From the NCBI RefSeq assembly GCF_001440415.1, contig NZ_LLYA01000068.1:1-64000 (forward strand): DNA of 64,000 nucleotides, in the 5' to 3' direction. Origin of the DNA: Bradyrhizobium retamae (GTDB taxonomy: Bacteria; Pseudomonadota; Alphaproteobacteria; Rhizobiales; Xanthobacteraceae). This document shows, one piece after another, positions 1 through 11,151 of this stretch (the stretch's first letter is position 1; every line of letters starts with the position of its first letter). The notes beneath the pieces are model-generated. The model was not told where the DNA came from. It ran no database searches and was given only the letters and a program-made list of their open reading frames with translations. Made by a program: the position numbers and the translations under genes.

Positions 1-200
1 CCGTGAGACGGGCGGAGTTATGCGACTGATTTGGGTGAGAACGAAAGCGGAATATCTTTGATTCCCAAGCTTGACACGATTTCTGAAAATCAGAAGTGGT
101 TTGCCCCTCGGCTTATCTTGTCCCAGGTCGTTGCATGATTGCGGCATGATTGCGCTTGCGTGCGCGGCAAATCAGTTCGTCGTCCTGGGCAAGCGAGCAA
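1..200. other. Intergenic region downstream of purH
   Basis: No convincing gene. A plus-strand reading frame open from the window edge closes at 59-61 and could be the tail of a gene lying outside the window, but only about 20 codons are visible. A small inverted repeat with arms TTCTGA (81-86) and TCAGAA (90-95) lies here; it resembles the head hairpin of the dispersed element seen at 52803 and elsewhere, without the rest of that element. It could form a hairpin in the purH transcript, but no T-tract follows it. Confidence 0.4.
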
Positions 201-318
201 CGCGAGCGCGATCCGGGACCCATACGCCGCGGCGTGGGTAGACGGCCTCCGTCAACAACGCAAACCTGTGGTTATGGGTCCCTGCGCCGAGTGTGCGATT
301 GCGCACGGAGGCAGGGAC
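201..318. repeat. Intergenic inverted repeat (bradyrhizobial type)
   Basis: Nested inverted repeats: GGGACCCATA (215-224) pairs with TATGGGTCCC (273-282), and GTCCCTGC (278-285) pairs with GCAGGGAC (311-318). Elements with this GGGACCCATA / TATGGGTCCC layout are common between genes in Bradyrhizobium-like genomes. It ends 9 bases before the purH stop codon, so it may fold in the 3' end of the purH transcript. There is no transposase. Confidence 0.6.
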
Positions 319-326
319 GACGCGCA

Positions 327-1919
327 TCAGTGCCTGAAATGCCTGACGCCGGTGAACACCATGGCGATGCCGTGGTCGTCGGCGGCCTTTATTACTTCTT
401 CATCGCGCATCGAACCGCCGGGCTGGATTACCGCCGTTGCGCCGGCTTCGATGCAGGCCAGCATGCCGTCGGCGAAGGGGAAGAACGCATCGGATGCGAC
501 GACGGAGCCTTTGGTCAGCGGTTCAGCGAGCTTCATTTCGGCCGCAGCATCCTGTGCCTTGCGGGCGGCAATACGCGCCGAATCGACCCGGCTCATCTGG
601 CCGGCGCCGATGCCCACAGTGGCGAGATCCTTGGCGTAGATGATGGTGTTCGACTTGACGTGCTTGGCGACGCGGAAGGCGAATTTGAGATCGCGCAGTT
701 CGGCGTCGGTCGGCGCGCGCTTGGTTGCGACTTTGATGTCCATGTCCTCAACCACCGCATTGTCGCGGCTCTGCACCAGCAAGCCGCCGGCAACCGTCTT
801 GGCGGTCAGGCCGACCCTGCGCGGGTCGGGCAGGCCGCCCGCGAGCAACAGGCGCAAATTACGCCTGCTGCCGATGATCGAGATCGCCTCTTCGGTGGCG
901 TCGGGGGCGATGATCACTTCGGTGAAAATGCCGATGATGGCGCGTGCGGCCTCCGCATCCAGCGTGCGGTTGACTGCGATGATGCCGCCATAGGCCGACG
1001 TCGAGTCGCAGGCGAGCGCGCGGCGATAGGCGGTGACGAGATCAGGACCCTCCGCAACGCCGCAGGGGTTTGCATGTTTCACGATAACGCAGGCGGCCGT
1101 GCGCTTCGGATCGAATTCACCGACGCATTCGTAAGCTGCGTCGGTATCGTTGATGTTGTTGTAGGACAGTTCCTTGCCCTGCAACTGGCGCGCGGTGGAG
1201 ACGCCGGGCCGCTTGTCGGGTGTCGCATAAAACGCCGCGGTCTGGTGCGGATTCTCGCCATAGCGCAAGGACTGAATCAACCGGCCGCCAAAGGCGCGGA
1301 AATCCGGCGCGTTGTCCTTGAGCTGCGTAGCAAACCAGTTCGAGATCGCGGCGTCGTAGGCGGCGGTGCGCGCATAGGCTTTTGCGGCGAGGCGGCGGCG
1401 CAACGCGAGCGTCGTTGCGCCCTTGTTGGCGGCGAGTTCGTCGAGCACGGCCTGATAGTCCTGCGCCTCGACGACGACGGCGACGTCGTCGTGATTCTTT
1501 GCCGCCGCCCGGATCATCGCGGGCCCGCCGATATCGATATTCTCGATGCAGTCTTCGTAAGCAGCGCCTTTGTCGACGGTCGCCTCGAACGGGTAGAGGT
1601 TGACGACGAGCAGATCGATCGGCGCGATGCCGTGCGCCTTCATGGCGTCGGCGTGCTCCTTGTTGTCGCGGATCGCGAGCAGGCCGCCATGCACCTTCGG
1701 ATGCAGCGTCTTGACCCGGCCGTCCATCATTTCAGGGAAGCCGGTGAGTTCGGAGACATCCCTGACCTTCAACCCCGCGGCGGCGATCGCCTTCGCCGTG
1801 CCGCCGGTCGAGACCAGCTCGACGCCATGTCCTGCCAACGCCTGGGCAAATTCGATCAGGCCGGTCTTGTCGGAAACGGACAACAGGGCGCGGGTCACGC
1901 GGCGCGGATGGTCGGTCAT
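327..1919 (-). CDS. purH: Bifunctional AICAR transformylase / IMP cyclohydrolase PurH
   Basis: Catalyses the last two steps of de novo purine synthesis in the cytosol: formylation of AICAR with 10-formyl-THF, then ring closure to IMP. The 530-residue length is normal for the family. The N-terminal MGS-like cyclohydrolase domain (about 1-200) has LLSVSDKTG near 12 and the stretch [14 protein letters not shown] near 66. The C-terminal transformylase domain has [10 protein letters not shown] (217-226), KHANPCG (281-287, the catalytic Lys-His) and the conserved ending FTGVRHFRH. An AGGAA ribosome site precedes the ATG. The heparinase-like gene lies upstream on the same strand, about 105 bp away. 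FolD at 36719 belongs to the folate pathway that feeds this enzyme. Confidence 0.97.
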   Translation of the reverse strand: MTDHPRRVTRALLSVSDKTGLIEFAQALAGHGVELVSTGGTAKAIAAAGLKVRDVSELTGFPEMMDGRVKTLHPKVHGGLLAIRDNKEHADAMKAHGIAPIDLLVVNLYPFEATVDKGAAYEDCIENIDIGGPAMIRAAAKNHDDVAVVVEAQDYQAVLDELAANKGATTLALRRRLAAKAYARTAAYDAAISNWFATQLKDNAPDFRAFGGRLIQSLRYGENPHQTAAFYATPDKRPGVSTARQLQGKELSYNNINDTDAAYECVGEFDPKRTAACVIVKHANPCGVAEGPDLVTAYRRALACDSTSAYGGIIAVNRTLDAEAARAIIGIFTEVIIAPDATEEAISIIGSRRNLRLLLAGGLPDPRRVGLTAKTVAGGLLVQSRDNAVVEDMDIKVATKRAPTDAELRDLKFAFRVAKHVKSNTIIYAKDLATVGIGAGQMSRVDSARIAARKAQDAAAEMKLAEPLTKGSVVASDAFFPFADGMLACIEAGATAVIQPGGSMRDEEVIKAADDHGIAMVFTGVRHFRH

Positions 1920-2024
1920 GGCTGGATTCCTGGCTGTTAAGGCCAGCCCGGTAGCATGGATTGGCCGGTCATGAAACCGCCAGAAGGCGCCAAATCCGGG
2001 TGTGGAAATCTGGCCGGGAAGGGC

Positions 2025-3740
2025 TCAGAGCGGCAATTCCGGCTCGCGCCGCGCAGTGCGCCGGGCGTTGGTGGCGCTTGCCGACGTGCTTGAGCGGACA
2101 AAGCTCCAGCGGATCGAGGAGGCGTGGCGGGAATCCTGGCGGATCACGATCTGGGCGGTGCGGCGCGGGCCGTCATTGCCGGCCAGAAACACGCTATCTT
2201 CGAGATCGACCTTGTCGTCGAGCGCCTCGAAGGTCCAGACGTCGCGGTTGGGCAATACCAGCATGACGCCGCGCGCATCGCTGAGGCGGCTAGCCTTCAC
2301 CGCGGGATGAAGATGAAACCGCAGCGCAAAATCGGTCTCCGCGCCCTTGATGCGCGTCCCCGGCGCCGGCGACACGGTGTCCTCGCCGTCGAGCCTTGCG
2401 CCGTCATGGGAGATCATCAGCACCCGGCGATGCACGACGCCGAAGCGTGCGAGATAGCCGTCATGCGAGGTGGTCAGGAGATCGCCGTCGCCCACCGTCT
2501 CGCGGTAGCTTTCCACGTTGACCGGACCGCTGACGACCGGCGCGCCCTGCAGCAGGCGTTTCATCGCCGACAATTCGACGAACTGGCATGAGGACGCCTC
2601 GTGATAGGTCAGGGTCGAATGCGCCGCGGTGCTGCGGGCAAAGGTGCGCCAATTATCCCTGCCGGTCGAGGGCATCCCGCAATTGACCACGATCCGGCTC
2701 GACCCCGAAGACAGTTCGAACGAGAGACACCCGGCGTGCGCTTCCTGGCTGACATTCGGCGGCGGCGGCGGGCCGCTATCGATGATGACGGTCGTCGTGC
2801 CGGCGTCGAGGCGCTGGAAGCCGGTATGCGGCATGTTCGCCATCGGCACGCCGTGCGTGTCGTCATAGGCGAGCAGCGTCGCCACCAGGTCCGAGGGGGC
2901 GTTGCTCATGCCGTTGAACAGCGCGAAGCTGCCATCGCCATGACGGAAGAAGCGCAGCATCGGCATCATGCGGTCGATCGCATTCAACAGCGCGGGCGGC
3001 GGCGCGATGTTGCGGGCGGCAAAGGTCTGGCGCAGGGGCAGGAGGTCGCTGAGCAGTTCGACCAGCGCGCCGGGGTTGCGCGAAATATGCCCGCCGTCGG
3101 GCTGGATCTGGCGCTGCAATTCGTCGGAAAGCCGTCGCGTCGCGGAGCGGATGTGTCGCGCCTGATTGGCCAGGCACAGCGAGGCGTAGCACAGCGCGAT
3201 CAGGACCTGCAGCCGCGGCACGCCGTCGGCGATGTCGAGCATCGTGTAGCGAAGATATCGAATTTCGCGGGTCAGCCCGCGCAGATATTTGCGATAGAAT
3301 TTTCCGTCGGTGTCGCCGAGCACCAGCGGCGCCTGCGACAACAGCGAGATCACGCGGCGCGCCAGCACGTCGGGGCGGCGTTCGAGCGGCCGCTTGCGCG
3401 CCGGATTCGAGATCCAGTCGTCGACCAGCGAGCGGGCATTGGCGCGGGTCAGCGCGGTGTCGGCGGCGCGCAGGTGCCGCAGCCAGCCGAAGCCGAGCAG
3501 CGCGACTTCCCAATCTTCCGACGGCGGCTCGAGATCGAATATCGAGCGGCCATGGCAGGTGACGATTTTGCCGGCGAACACGAAGCGGCCGGCATAGATT
3601 TCCGCGGCGCGGGTGGCGTCGGCGGTGCGCAGATCGTGCGGAGCGATGATCAGCCGGTCGGCGCGGCCCGGCCACAGCCGCGATACCGCCACCGTGACGC
3701 CGGTCGCGCGGGCGATCACGGTCCGCGCCGAGCGGCTCAT
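2025..3740 (-). CDS. Heparinase II/III family protein
   Basis: A 571-residue protein with an N-terminal helical region and a C-terminal heparinase II/III-like beta domain (about 310-550; stretch SFELSSGSSRIVVNCG in its first part). Such proteins are polysaccharide lyases or related carbohydrate-binding proteins; the substrate here is unknown. The reading frame is open to 3965, but that start would overlap the 3' end of rsmB. I chose the internal ATG at 3740 (MSRSARTVIARATG) because the family-like sequence begins there. It has no strong ribosome site, and ATG 3854 is an alternative. No obvious signal peptide is visible. Placement between rsmB and purH is typical of Bradyrhizobium-like genomes. 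Confidence 0.85.
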   Translation of the reverse strand: MSRSARTVIARATGVTVAVSRLWPGRADRLIIAPHDLRTADATRAAEIYAGRFVFAGKIVTCHGRSIFDLEPPSEDWEVALLGFGWLRHLRAADTALTRANARSLVDDWISNPARKRPLERRPDVLARRVISLLSQAPLVLGDTDGKFYRKYLRGLTREIRYLRYTMLDIADGVPRLQVLIALCYASLCLANQARHIRSATRRLSDELQRQIQPDGGHISRNPGALVELLSDLLPLRQTFAARNIAPPPALLNAIDRMMPMLRFFRHGDGSFALFNGMSNAPSDLVATLLAYDDTHGVPMANMPHTGFQRLDAGTTTVIIDSGPPPPPNVSQEAHAGCLSFELSSGSSRIVVNCGMPSTGRDNWRTFARSTAAHSTLTYHEASSCQFVELSAMKRLLQGAPVVSGPVNVESYRETVGDGDLLTTSHDGYLARFGVVHRRVLMISHDGARLDGEDTVSPAPGTRIKGAETDFALRFHLHPAVKASRLSDARGVMLVLPNRDVWTFEALDDKVDLEDSVFLAGNDGPRRTAQIVIRQDSRHASSIRWSFVRSSTSASATNARRTARREPELPL

Positions 3741-3867
3741 GATAAGCGTCGAGATGCGTCTGCGTTGAGCGACCGACACGCCGTGCCTTGGCTTAAGGAG
3801 GGGAGGGGTATTCTGGCGAATCCTTTTAATCCGGAAACGCCGGTAAGACACCATCTTGAAAATCGAC

Positions 3868-3893
3868 GAATCACCCCGAAGGCAGGGTGATTC
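3868..3893 (-). terminator. Hairpin after rsmB
   Basis: Perfect 9-bp stem GAATCACCC / GGGTGATTC with an 8-base loop, 11 bases past the rsmB stop codon. The following minus-strand sequence is only weakly T-rich, so this is a possible terminator or attenuator between rsmB and the heparinase-like gene. Confidence 0.4.
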
Positions 3894-3903
3894 CGGTCTA
3901 AAA

Positions 3904-5253
3904 TCAGGTTTTAACCAGCCGCGCCGCGTAAAATCCATCCAGCCCGCCGAGCCGGGGGTCGTCATGGGGCAAATGGCAGGGAAGGGTGCGTAAATCGCCG
4001 CTTGCGGTCACGATTTCGCTGAGGCCTGCGACCTCGTCCACCTCGACCGGGACACGGCGCATGCCCGGTTCGGCAGCGAGCAGGGACGCGACCGCCTGTT
4101 CGCCTTCCTCGGGCTCCAGCGAGCAGGTACAATAGACCAGCGTTCCGCCCGGCTTGAGCAGGGCGACCGCCTTTTGCAGCAACCGTTTCTGTAGCGCGGA
4201 CAGCGCCGCAATGTCGGCTTCCTGACGCAGCCAGGCGACATCGGGGTGTCGGCGGATGGTGCCGGTGGAGGTGCAGGGTGCATCCACCAGCACGCCGTCG
4301 TAACCTCCATTGCCGCTGCCTTGCCATTCGGCCGCATCGGTCACGATGTCATCGGCCTGTAGCGAAAGCCGGGCCAGATTGTCGCGCAGCCGCGCCATGC
4401 GCGCCGGCGAGCGATCGACCGCGGTGACGCGCGCGCCGGCGTGCGCGAGCTGCGCGGTCTTGCCGCCGGGCGCGGCGCAGAGATCGACGATGCTCTTGCC
4501 GGCGCAATCGCCGAACAATCGCGCCGGCAGCGCGGCGGCGGCGTCCTGCACCCACCACTGTCCCTCGGAGAAACCGGGCAGCATGGTCACCGAACCCTGC
4601 AGCAGCGTACGCACGGTTCCGGTCGGCAAGGCTTCGCCATGCAGGCGGCTCGCCCATTGCGCCGCGTCCGTCTTCACGGTGATGTCGAGGGACGGCTCGT
4701 GGCCGATGGCGCGCGCCATCTCGCACGCGGTGGTCTCGCCATAGGCGCCGATCCAGCGCGTCAACAGCCACGGCGGGACATCAAGCGTCTGCGACTTGAC
4801 TTCCTCGATCAGTGGCTGTCCCTCGCGGGCGCAGCGGCGCAGCACGGCATTGACGAGGCCGGCATACTTTGCGGCGCGGCGGTCCGATTGCACCAGCCGC
4901 ACCGAAAGATCGACGGCGGCGTGATCCGGCACGTCCATCCAGAGAATCTGCGCCGCGCCGATCAGAAGCGCGCTCTGTGCCCGCGGCGCATCCGTCGGAA
5001 TGCCGCGATCGAGCAGGCGCGACAGCAAATGGCCGAGCGTGCCGAGCCGCCGCAGGATCGTCGCCACCAGCCGCCGCATCAGCGCGCGATCGCGATCGGC
5101 GAGCGCCTTCAGTCCGGGATGGGCGCCTGCGCCGTCGAGCTGGTCGTCGAGGGTGCGATGCTTGTGCAGCACGCCGTCGAGAATATCAGCTGCGATCCGC
5201 CGCGCCGCGAGGCCGGGCACTTCTGAAGGTACTGCGAATCTTGAAGAGGGCAT
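3904..5253 (-). CDS. rsmB: RsmB/NOP-family rRNA cytosine-C5 methyltransferase
   Basis: SAM-dependent m5C methyltransferase of the RsmB family, which modifies C967 of 16S rRNA in E. coli. The 449-residue protein has an N-terminal NusB-like RNA-binding domain (about 10-150) and a C-terminal Rossmann methyltransferase domain with VDLCAAPGGKT (SAM site), VDAPCTSTG (motif IV cysteine) and YCTCSLEPEEGE (motif VI catalytic cysteine). The frame is open upstream to 5358, but the match to the family begins at the ATG at 5253 (MPSSRFAVPSEVPGLAARRI), so that start is used; no strong ribosome site is seen. The gene is divergent from the DUF1674 gene at 5413. Confidence 0.93.
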   Translation of the reverse strand: MPSSRFAVPSEVPGLAARRIAADILDGVLHKHRTLDDQLDGAGAHPGLKALADRDRALMRRLVATILRRLGTLGHLLSRLLDRGIPTDAPRAQSALLIGAAQILWMDVPDHAAVDLSVRLVQSDRRAAKYAGLVNAVLRRCAREGQPLIEEVKSQTLDVPPWLLTRWIGAYGETTACEMARAIGHEPSLDITVKTDAAQWASRLHGEALPTGTVRTLLQGSVTMLPGFSEGQWWVQDAAAALPARLFGDCAGKSIVDLCAAPGGKTAQLAHAGARVTAVDRSPARMARLRDNLARLSLQADDIVTDAAEWQGSGNGGYDGVLVDAPCTSTGTIRRHPDVAWLRQEADIAALSALQKRLLQKAVALLKPGGTLVYCTCSLEPEEGEQAVASLLAAEPGMRRVPVEVDEVAGLSEIVTASGDLRTLPCHLPHDDPRLGGLDGFYAARLVKT

Positions 5254-5412
5254 GAAGCAGGAATATCTCGGAAGGCGGAAAGGTTTCGGCTCATGCCAAT
5301 GAAATGAAACGCTCATTTGGCATGCGAATATGCCAAATGTAAGAATCGCCACAGACAATTTCCCGATTGTGATGTCATCTGTGCGCTCATCCCGTGCTAT
5401 GGGAGAGCTGCG

Positions 5413-5622
5413 ATGACCGACAATTCTTCATCCCCCGCGCCGGTTGCGGAACGCAAGAAGCTGACGCCCGCAGCCGAGCGCGCGCTTGCCGAGGCCGAAG
5501 CGCGCCGCAAGGCCACTGACGCCTGCGCCATGCCGCAGCAGAAGGAATTCCAGGGCCCGAAGGGCCCGGAACCGACCCGCTACGGCGATTGGGAGCGCAA
5601 AGGGATCGCTTCGGATTTTTGA
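5413..5622 (+). CDS. DUF1674 protein, SDHAF4-like succinate dehydrogenase assembly factor
   Basis: A 69-residue soluble protein. The family signature is the C-terminal block GPEPTRYGDWERKGIASDF; the N-terminal half is charged and Ala/Glu-rich, probably helical or disordered. DUF1674 is the bacterial counterpart of SDHAF4/Sdh8, which binds flavinylated SdhA during complex II assembly; that role is inferred from the family. The ATG at 5413 follows GGGAGAG at a normal distance, and the upstream extension to 5317 reads like non-coding sequence. No sdh genes are nearby. Confidence 0.88.
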   Translation: MTDNSSSPAPVAERKKLTPAAERALAEAEARRKATDACAMPQQKEFQGPKGPEPTRYGDWERKGIASDF

Positions 5623-5670
5623 CCGCACCGGCTCTTGCCGGACGACCCGACTCAGCTCTTAGTCGGGAAC

Positions 5671-6270
5671 ATGCCTCCATACGAGAAGATAAATGCTTAC
5701 CGGACCTCGCGCCGGGGTCCGCGGCGCCGCTGGTTTGCGGCGGCCTTGCCGTGGATGTTCGTGTTTTGCGTGGCGGCGGCGACGACGCTGCCGGTGCGGG
5801 ATTGGCTACGCCGGTCGTTGCCTGACTTTGCCGACAGCCAGGCGGCGCGCGATGCCGAGATGGTCTGGAAGCACTCTGGAAGTCCTGACATGCGCCATCC
5901 CGTCGATGTCATTCGGACCATCGATGGCGACACGTTTGAGGCGCGGGTGTATTTGTCGCCCGGCGTTGAGCCGACCACGCGCGTACGCCTGCGCGGGATC
6001 GACGCGCCCGAATTGAAGGCATCGTGCCCTGGTGAATTGCAGATGGCGGAGGCGGCGACCGGTGCGCTGCGCGCGCTGCTCGGCGAAGGCGGCGTCACGA
6101 TCTTCAACATTGGACCGGACAAATATAGCGGCCGGGTCGTGGCGGAGGCCGCGACCCGGCGCACCGGGAATATTTCGACCGCCATGCTCGCGGCAGGTCA
6201 TGCACGCGGCTATGGCGGCGGTCATCGCAACGGATGGTGCGCGAACGCGGGCCAGGCACTGCCGAAATGA
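5671..6270 (+). CDS. Membrane-anchored thermonuclease-family protein
   Basis: A 199-residue protein with one N-terminal membrane segment (about 22-43, after an Arg-rich stretch) followed by a staphylococcal-nuclease-like domain. The nuclease motifs are RTIDGDTFEARV and VRLRGIDAPE, which in SNase carry the calcium ligands and one catalytic arginine. The domain probably faces the periplasm. The ATG at 5671 is preferred over 5635 because the segment between the two looks non-coding, although the ribosome site is weak. A bidirectional terminator follows the stop directly. The biological substrate is unknown. Confidence 0.82.
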   Translation: MPPYEKINAYRTSRRGPRRRWFAAALPWMFVFCVAAATTLPVRDWLRRSLPDFADSQAARDAEMVWKHSGSPDMRHPVDVIRTIDGDTFEARVYLSPGVEPTTRVRLRGIDAPELKASCPGELQMAEAATGALRALLGEGGVTIFNIGPDKYSGRVVAEAATRRTGNISTAMLAAGHARGYGGGHRNGWCANAGQALPK

Positions 6271-6297
6271 AAAGGCCGCGCGATCGCGGCGGCCTTT
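6271..6297. terminator. Bidirectional terminator, nuclease / L,D-transpeptidase
   Basis: Arms AAAGGCCGC (6271-6279) and GCGGCCTTT (6289-6297) around a 9-base loop, with A/T ends on both sides, placed between two convergent genes. It starts at the base after the nuclease stop codon. Confidence 0.85.
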
Positions 6298-6318
6298 GCG
6301 TTCAATTCAATCCGAAGA

Positions 6319-6831
6319 TCAGTGCATGACGGTCACCGTCGTTCCGACCGGCACGCGTTGATAGAGATCGGAGATGTCGTCGTTGAGCATGCGGATACAA
6401 CCGTAGGACACGAAGCCGCCGACCGAGCCCGGCACGTTGGTGCCGTGAATGGCATACTCGCCGCCGGCCAGCGTCATCGCCGCGACGCCCATCGGGTTGC
6501 GCGGCGAGCCGCCGGGAATCACGTCGGGCATATAGGGCTTGTCGCGCCTGACTTCGCTCGGCGGCGACCAGGCCGGGTTGAGATACTTGCCGTCGATCTT
6601 TGTGGTGCCCAACCATTGCTTGCCGGCCTTGCCGACGCCGACCGGATAGCGCATGGCGCGGCCGGACTCGAGAATGAGATAGAGACGTCGCTCGCCGGTC
6701 TTCACCACGATCGTGCCCGGCGCGTACTCGCCGCTGACATCGACCAGTTCCGGCCTCGCTTGTGCCTGCGACGACATCATAGTGCCCGCAGCCAAGGTGG
6801 CGGCCAACGCCACCGCAATCCACTTCGACAT
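6319..6831 (-). CDS. L,D-transpeptidase (YkuD family)
   Basis: A 170-residue exported enzyme that makes 3-3 peptidoglycan cross-links or attaches proteins to peptidoglycan; the exact role is not readable. A signal peptide covers about residues 1-26 (MSKWIAVALAATLAAGTMMS, cleavage after AQA). The YkuD domain holds the catalytic run HGTNVPG then VSYGCIRM with the nucleophilic cysteine. The ATG at 6831 has GGAG about 10 bases upstream and opens directly into the signal peptide, so the longer frames up to 7099 are rejected. No LysM domain. Confidence 0.92.
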   Translation of the reverse strand: MSKWIAVALAATLAAGTMMSSQAQARPELVDVSGEYAPGTIVVKTGERRLYLILESGRAMRYPVGVGKAGKQWLGTTKIDGKYLNPAWSPPSEVRRDKPYMPDVIPGGSPRNPMGVAAMTLAGGEYAIHGTNVPGSVGGFVSYGCIRMLNDDISDLYQRVPVGTTVTVMH

Positions 6832-7154
6832 TCCCCAGCTCCGCCTTTGCCCGCCCCTCTCGGGGGCCCTCAAATGTCCTTTCAAGCCTTGACGGCCTGC
6901 TGTCTCGTCCACGCGTTTTCAGTTTAGTCGCGCGAACTGACCGGCTGGTTTCAACGCCAGCCTTCGAGATTGTTTTCGATGGGGGAACCAAGGGAATGTT
7001 CGAATCAAAGTAAATGACCGTAAAACAACACGCAGCGGCGAAAAGCCCAGTGAGGCGGGCTCGCCACTGACAAACGCGTGGGCGATGGGATTGCCGCAAA
7101 ACTCGGCATTGCCTCGTCCCGGGTCCGGGACGAGATGCTTGCTTCAGCGGCGTG
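6832..7154. other. Intergenic region between ldt and acs
   Basis: No gene seen. The left part should carry the promoter of the L,D-transpeptidase gene; 6900-7030 is visibly lower in GC than the flanks, as expected for a promoter. The right end holds the hairpin at 7113-7134 behind acs. Confidence 0.5.
7113..7134 (-). terminator. Hairpin downstream of acs
   Basis: Arms CTCGTCCCGG (7113-7122) and CCGGGACGAG (7125-7134) form a very strong, tightly looped hairpin about 20 bases past the acs stop codon. There is no T-tract on the minus strand, so it may work as an RNA-stabilising structure instead of an intrinsic terminator. Confidence 0.5.
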
Positions 7155-9107
<1,953 letters not shown>

Positions 9108-9477
9108 CTTTATCCTCCCACTCATTGCGGCCGGATGCTCGGCGGCCACAAATCGTCCCTGATTGTTGCAGCGATTATGCGTCGCGGGACGATGCCCGGA
9201 CAAGGCGGAACGTCTGCGACCTTGGTCGGCCAGCCGGTTCCCGGCCTTGTCGCGGATCAAAGTCTGAGTATTTTTCGCGGGTCCCGCTCAGGGCAAATCA
9301 ACGTTATCGGCCGAATGGCTCCCAATATTGGTATCTAATAACCGTCAATGACGGATTCGGGACTCGCAAACTGGTTCGTTACCTCCTAAATGGCCTCCCC
9401 GGGGCCGGAGGCCTCCCGGAACAAGCCATAACAAACGGCATTACCGGCGAAACAGGCGGAGCAAGGCGACAACGGAC
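9108..9477. other. Divergent promoter region acs / topoisomerase IB
   Basis: 370 bases with no convincing gene between two divergent genes, so both promoters should lie here. The AT-rich stretch about 9330-9390 is the likely promoter area for the topoisomerase. A 7-bp hairpin (GGCCTCC 9392-9398 / GGAGGCC 9407-9413) lies in its probable leader. I see no clear FNR, Fur or sigma-54 site. Confidence 0.45.
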
Positions 9478-10629
9478 ATGATGGATCAGCAGAATTTCGA
9501 GGCTACGCGGCCCGTTTCCGCCGATCCTGCCGTCGCATTGGCCGAAGCGCTCGGGCAACTGCCGAAGGAACCTGCCAAATCGTCCGCGGCAAAGCCGCGC
9601 ATTATCACCGTCGAAGCGCTGGCAGAAGAACTTGGCCTCAAACTCGGCGATCAAAACGGCCTGACCATCCGCCGCATCAAGCGCGGAAAAAGCTATTCAT
9701 TCATTCGCGCCAATGGCACGCAGATCCGTCACGCCGGAACGATCCGGCGCCTGCATTCGATGGCGGTGCCGCCGGCCTATCGCGACGTTCGCTATTCGGC
9801 CGATCCGAATTCGCATCTGCAGGCGGTCGGCTTTGATGCCGCTGGCCGGTTGCAATACCGCTACCACGCCGATTGGGAAAAGGTCCGCGAGCACCGCAAG
9901 GCGCATCGCCTCGCCAAACTGGTCGCGGCGCTGCCCAAGATCCGGCGGAAGGTCTCTGCGTATCTGTCGGGCGAGGAGCCGACGCGGGAGTTTGCGCTCT
10001 CGGCCGTGATCGAGTTGATCGCGCGTACCGCGATCCGTCCCGGCAACGAGTCATATGCTCGTCTCAACGGCACCCGCGGCGCCACCACGCTGCTGAAATC
10101 GAACGTCACGCTGGAAGACGATTGCCTCGTCCTGACTTTCAAGGCCAAGGGCGGCAAGGCCGTGCGCAAGGAATGCGACGCCGCCAAGCTGGTGCGCGCC
10201 ATCGGCATCCTGCGCACCGTGCCGGGCAAGCGCATGTTCCAGTACCGCGACAGGTCTGGCGTCGTGCGCGCAGCCTCGACCACGGCCGTGAACGGGTTCC
10301 TGCGCGAGATCGCCGGCATCAAGATTTCGCTGAAGGATTTCCGCACGCTGATGGCATCGGCCGTGGTGCTGGAATCATTGTCGCGAATTTCACCGGCGGC
10401 GAGCGCCCGCGGCCGCAAGAAGCAGGTGCTCGAAGCGGTGCGCGCGGCGGCCGACGAACTCTCGAACACGCCGGCGATCTGCCGCAAGAGCTACGTCCAC
10501 GACACCATCGTCACCGCGTTCGAAGACGGCATCCTCGAGCGCTTTGCCGCGACGATGAAAGGCTACCGCACGCAGGCGAAACGCGAGGCCCTGCTGGCGC
10601 AGGTGGTGACCGCGGCGGCGGCCGCGTAA
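9478..10629 (+). CDS. DNA topoisomerase IB (poxvirus-like)
   Basis: A 383-residue type IB topoisomerase, which relaxes supercoils through a 3'-phosphotyrosyl intermediate. Features are the N-terminal domain with TIRRIKRGKSYSFIRANG, the catalytic-arginine region ARTAIRPGNESYARLNGTRG, the lysine-bearing beta hairpin (LTFKAKGGK), the KISLKDFRT motif, and near the C terminus NTPAICRKSYVHDTIV with the probable active-site tyrosine. Bacterial IB enzymes are scattered among alphaproteobacteria and accessory to topoisomerase I and gyrase. Two ATGs stand in tandem at 9478 and 9481; the first is used arbitrarily. Confidence 0.93.
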   Translation: MMDQQNFEATRPVSADPAVALAEALGQLPKEPAKSSAAKPRIITVEALAEELGLKLGDQNGLTIRRIKRGKSYSFIRANGTQIRHAGTIRRLHSMAVPPAYRDVRYSADPNSHLQAVGFDAAGRLQYRYHADWEKVREHRKAHRLAKLVAALPKIRRKVSAYLSGEEPTREFALSAVIELIARTAIRPGNESYARLNGTRGATTLLKSNVTLEDDCLVLTFKAKGGKAVRKECDAAKLVRAIGILRTVPGKRMFQYRDRSGVVRAASTTAVNGFLREIAGIKISLKDFRTLMASAVVLESLSRISPAASARGRKKQVLEAVRAAADELSNTPAICRKSYVHDTIVTAFEDGILERFAATMKGYRTQAKREALLAQVVTAAAAA

Positions 10630-10641
10630 ACCGTAGCTCTT

Positions 10642-10718
10642 GTGGGCAAAGCGAAGCGTGCCCACCGTCTTTCCACGAGCTGTGTTCTTGAATGGTGGGC
10701 ACGCTGCGCTTTGCCCAC
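10642..10718. repeat. Dispersed inverted repeat, GTGGGCA family, copy 1
   Basis: Two near-palindromic blocks: GTGGGCAAAGC...GTGCCCACC at 10642-10665 and GGTGGGCAC...TTTGCCCAC at 10694-10718, which also pair with each other. It lies between the convergent topoisomerase and EVE-domain genes, where a transcript barrier would be useful. A second member occurs at 59036-59146. Confidence 0.75.
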
Positions 10719-10735
10719 CCTACCAATGGCGCGCG

Positions 10736-11149
10736 CTACAGCCCGCCCATCTTGCAGACCAGCTTCCACTCTTCCGCCGTGACCGGCTGCACCGACAGCC
10801 GCGAATATTTCACCAGCGCCATGTCGGCGAGCTTCTTGTCAGCCTTGATCGCGGCCATCGTCACCGGCGTCTTCAACGGCTTGTCGGCCTTGATGTCGAC
10901 GCAGACGAATTTGCCGGTCTTGTCGGTCGGATCGGGATAGGCTTCCTTGATGACTTCCGCGATGCCGACGATCTCCTTGCCCTCGTTGGAATGATAGAAG
11001 AAGGCTTTGTCGCCCTTCTTCATGTTCACCAGATTCTGCCGCGCGGTGAAATTGCGCACGCCAGTCCAGGCTTCGCCTTTTGCTCCCTTTGCGACCTGCT
11101 GGTCCCATGACCAGGCCGACGGTTCAGATTTCACCAGCCAGTACGCCAT
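10736..11149 (-). CDS. EVE-domain protein
   Basis: A 137-residue single-domain protein of the EVE (PUA-like) fold, related to human THYN1. Visible signatures are MAYWLVKSEPSAWSWDQ at the start, GVRNFTARQNL, MKKGDKAFFYHSNEGKEIVG and the ending EEWKLVCKMGGL. EVE domains bind modified bases in nucleic acid; a direct role in this species is unknown. The start at 11149 is chosen because GGAGGA ends exactly where the alternative ATG at 11155 begins, leaving no spacer for that one. The alternative ATG overlaps the gpsA stop (ATGA), so the gene is coupled to gpsA and tsaD. Confidence 0.9.
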   Translation of the reverse strand: MAYWLVKSEPSAWSWDQQVAKGAKGEAWTGVRNFTARQNLVNMKKGDKAFFYHSNEGKEIVGIAEVIKEAYPDPTDKTGKFVCVDIKADKPLKTPVTMAAIKADKKLADMALVKYSRLSVQPVTAEEWKLVCKMGGL

Positions 11150-11151
11150 CG

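Noticed and set aside
150..1940. A 596-codon open frame antisense to purH
   Set aside because: Mirror of the high third-position GC of purH on the other strand; no domain, no ribosome site and Arg/Gly-rich composition.
3741..3965. N-terminal extension of the heparinase-like protein
   Set aside because: It would overlap rsmB and cover the hairpin at 3868; the residues are not family-like.
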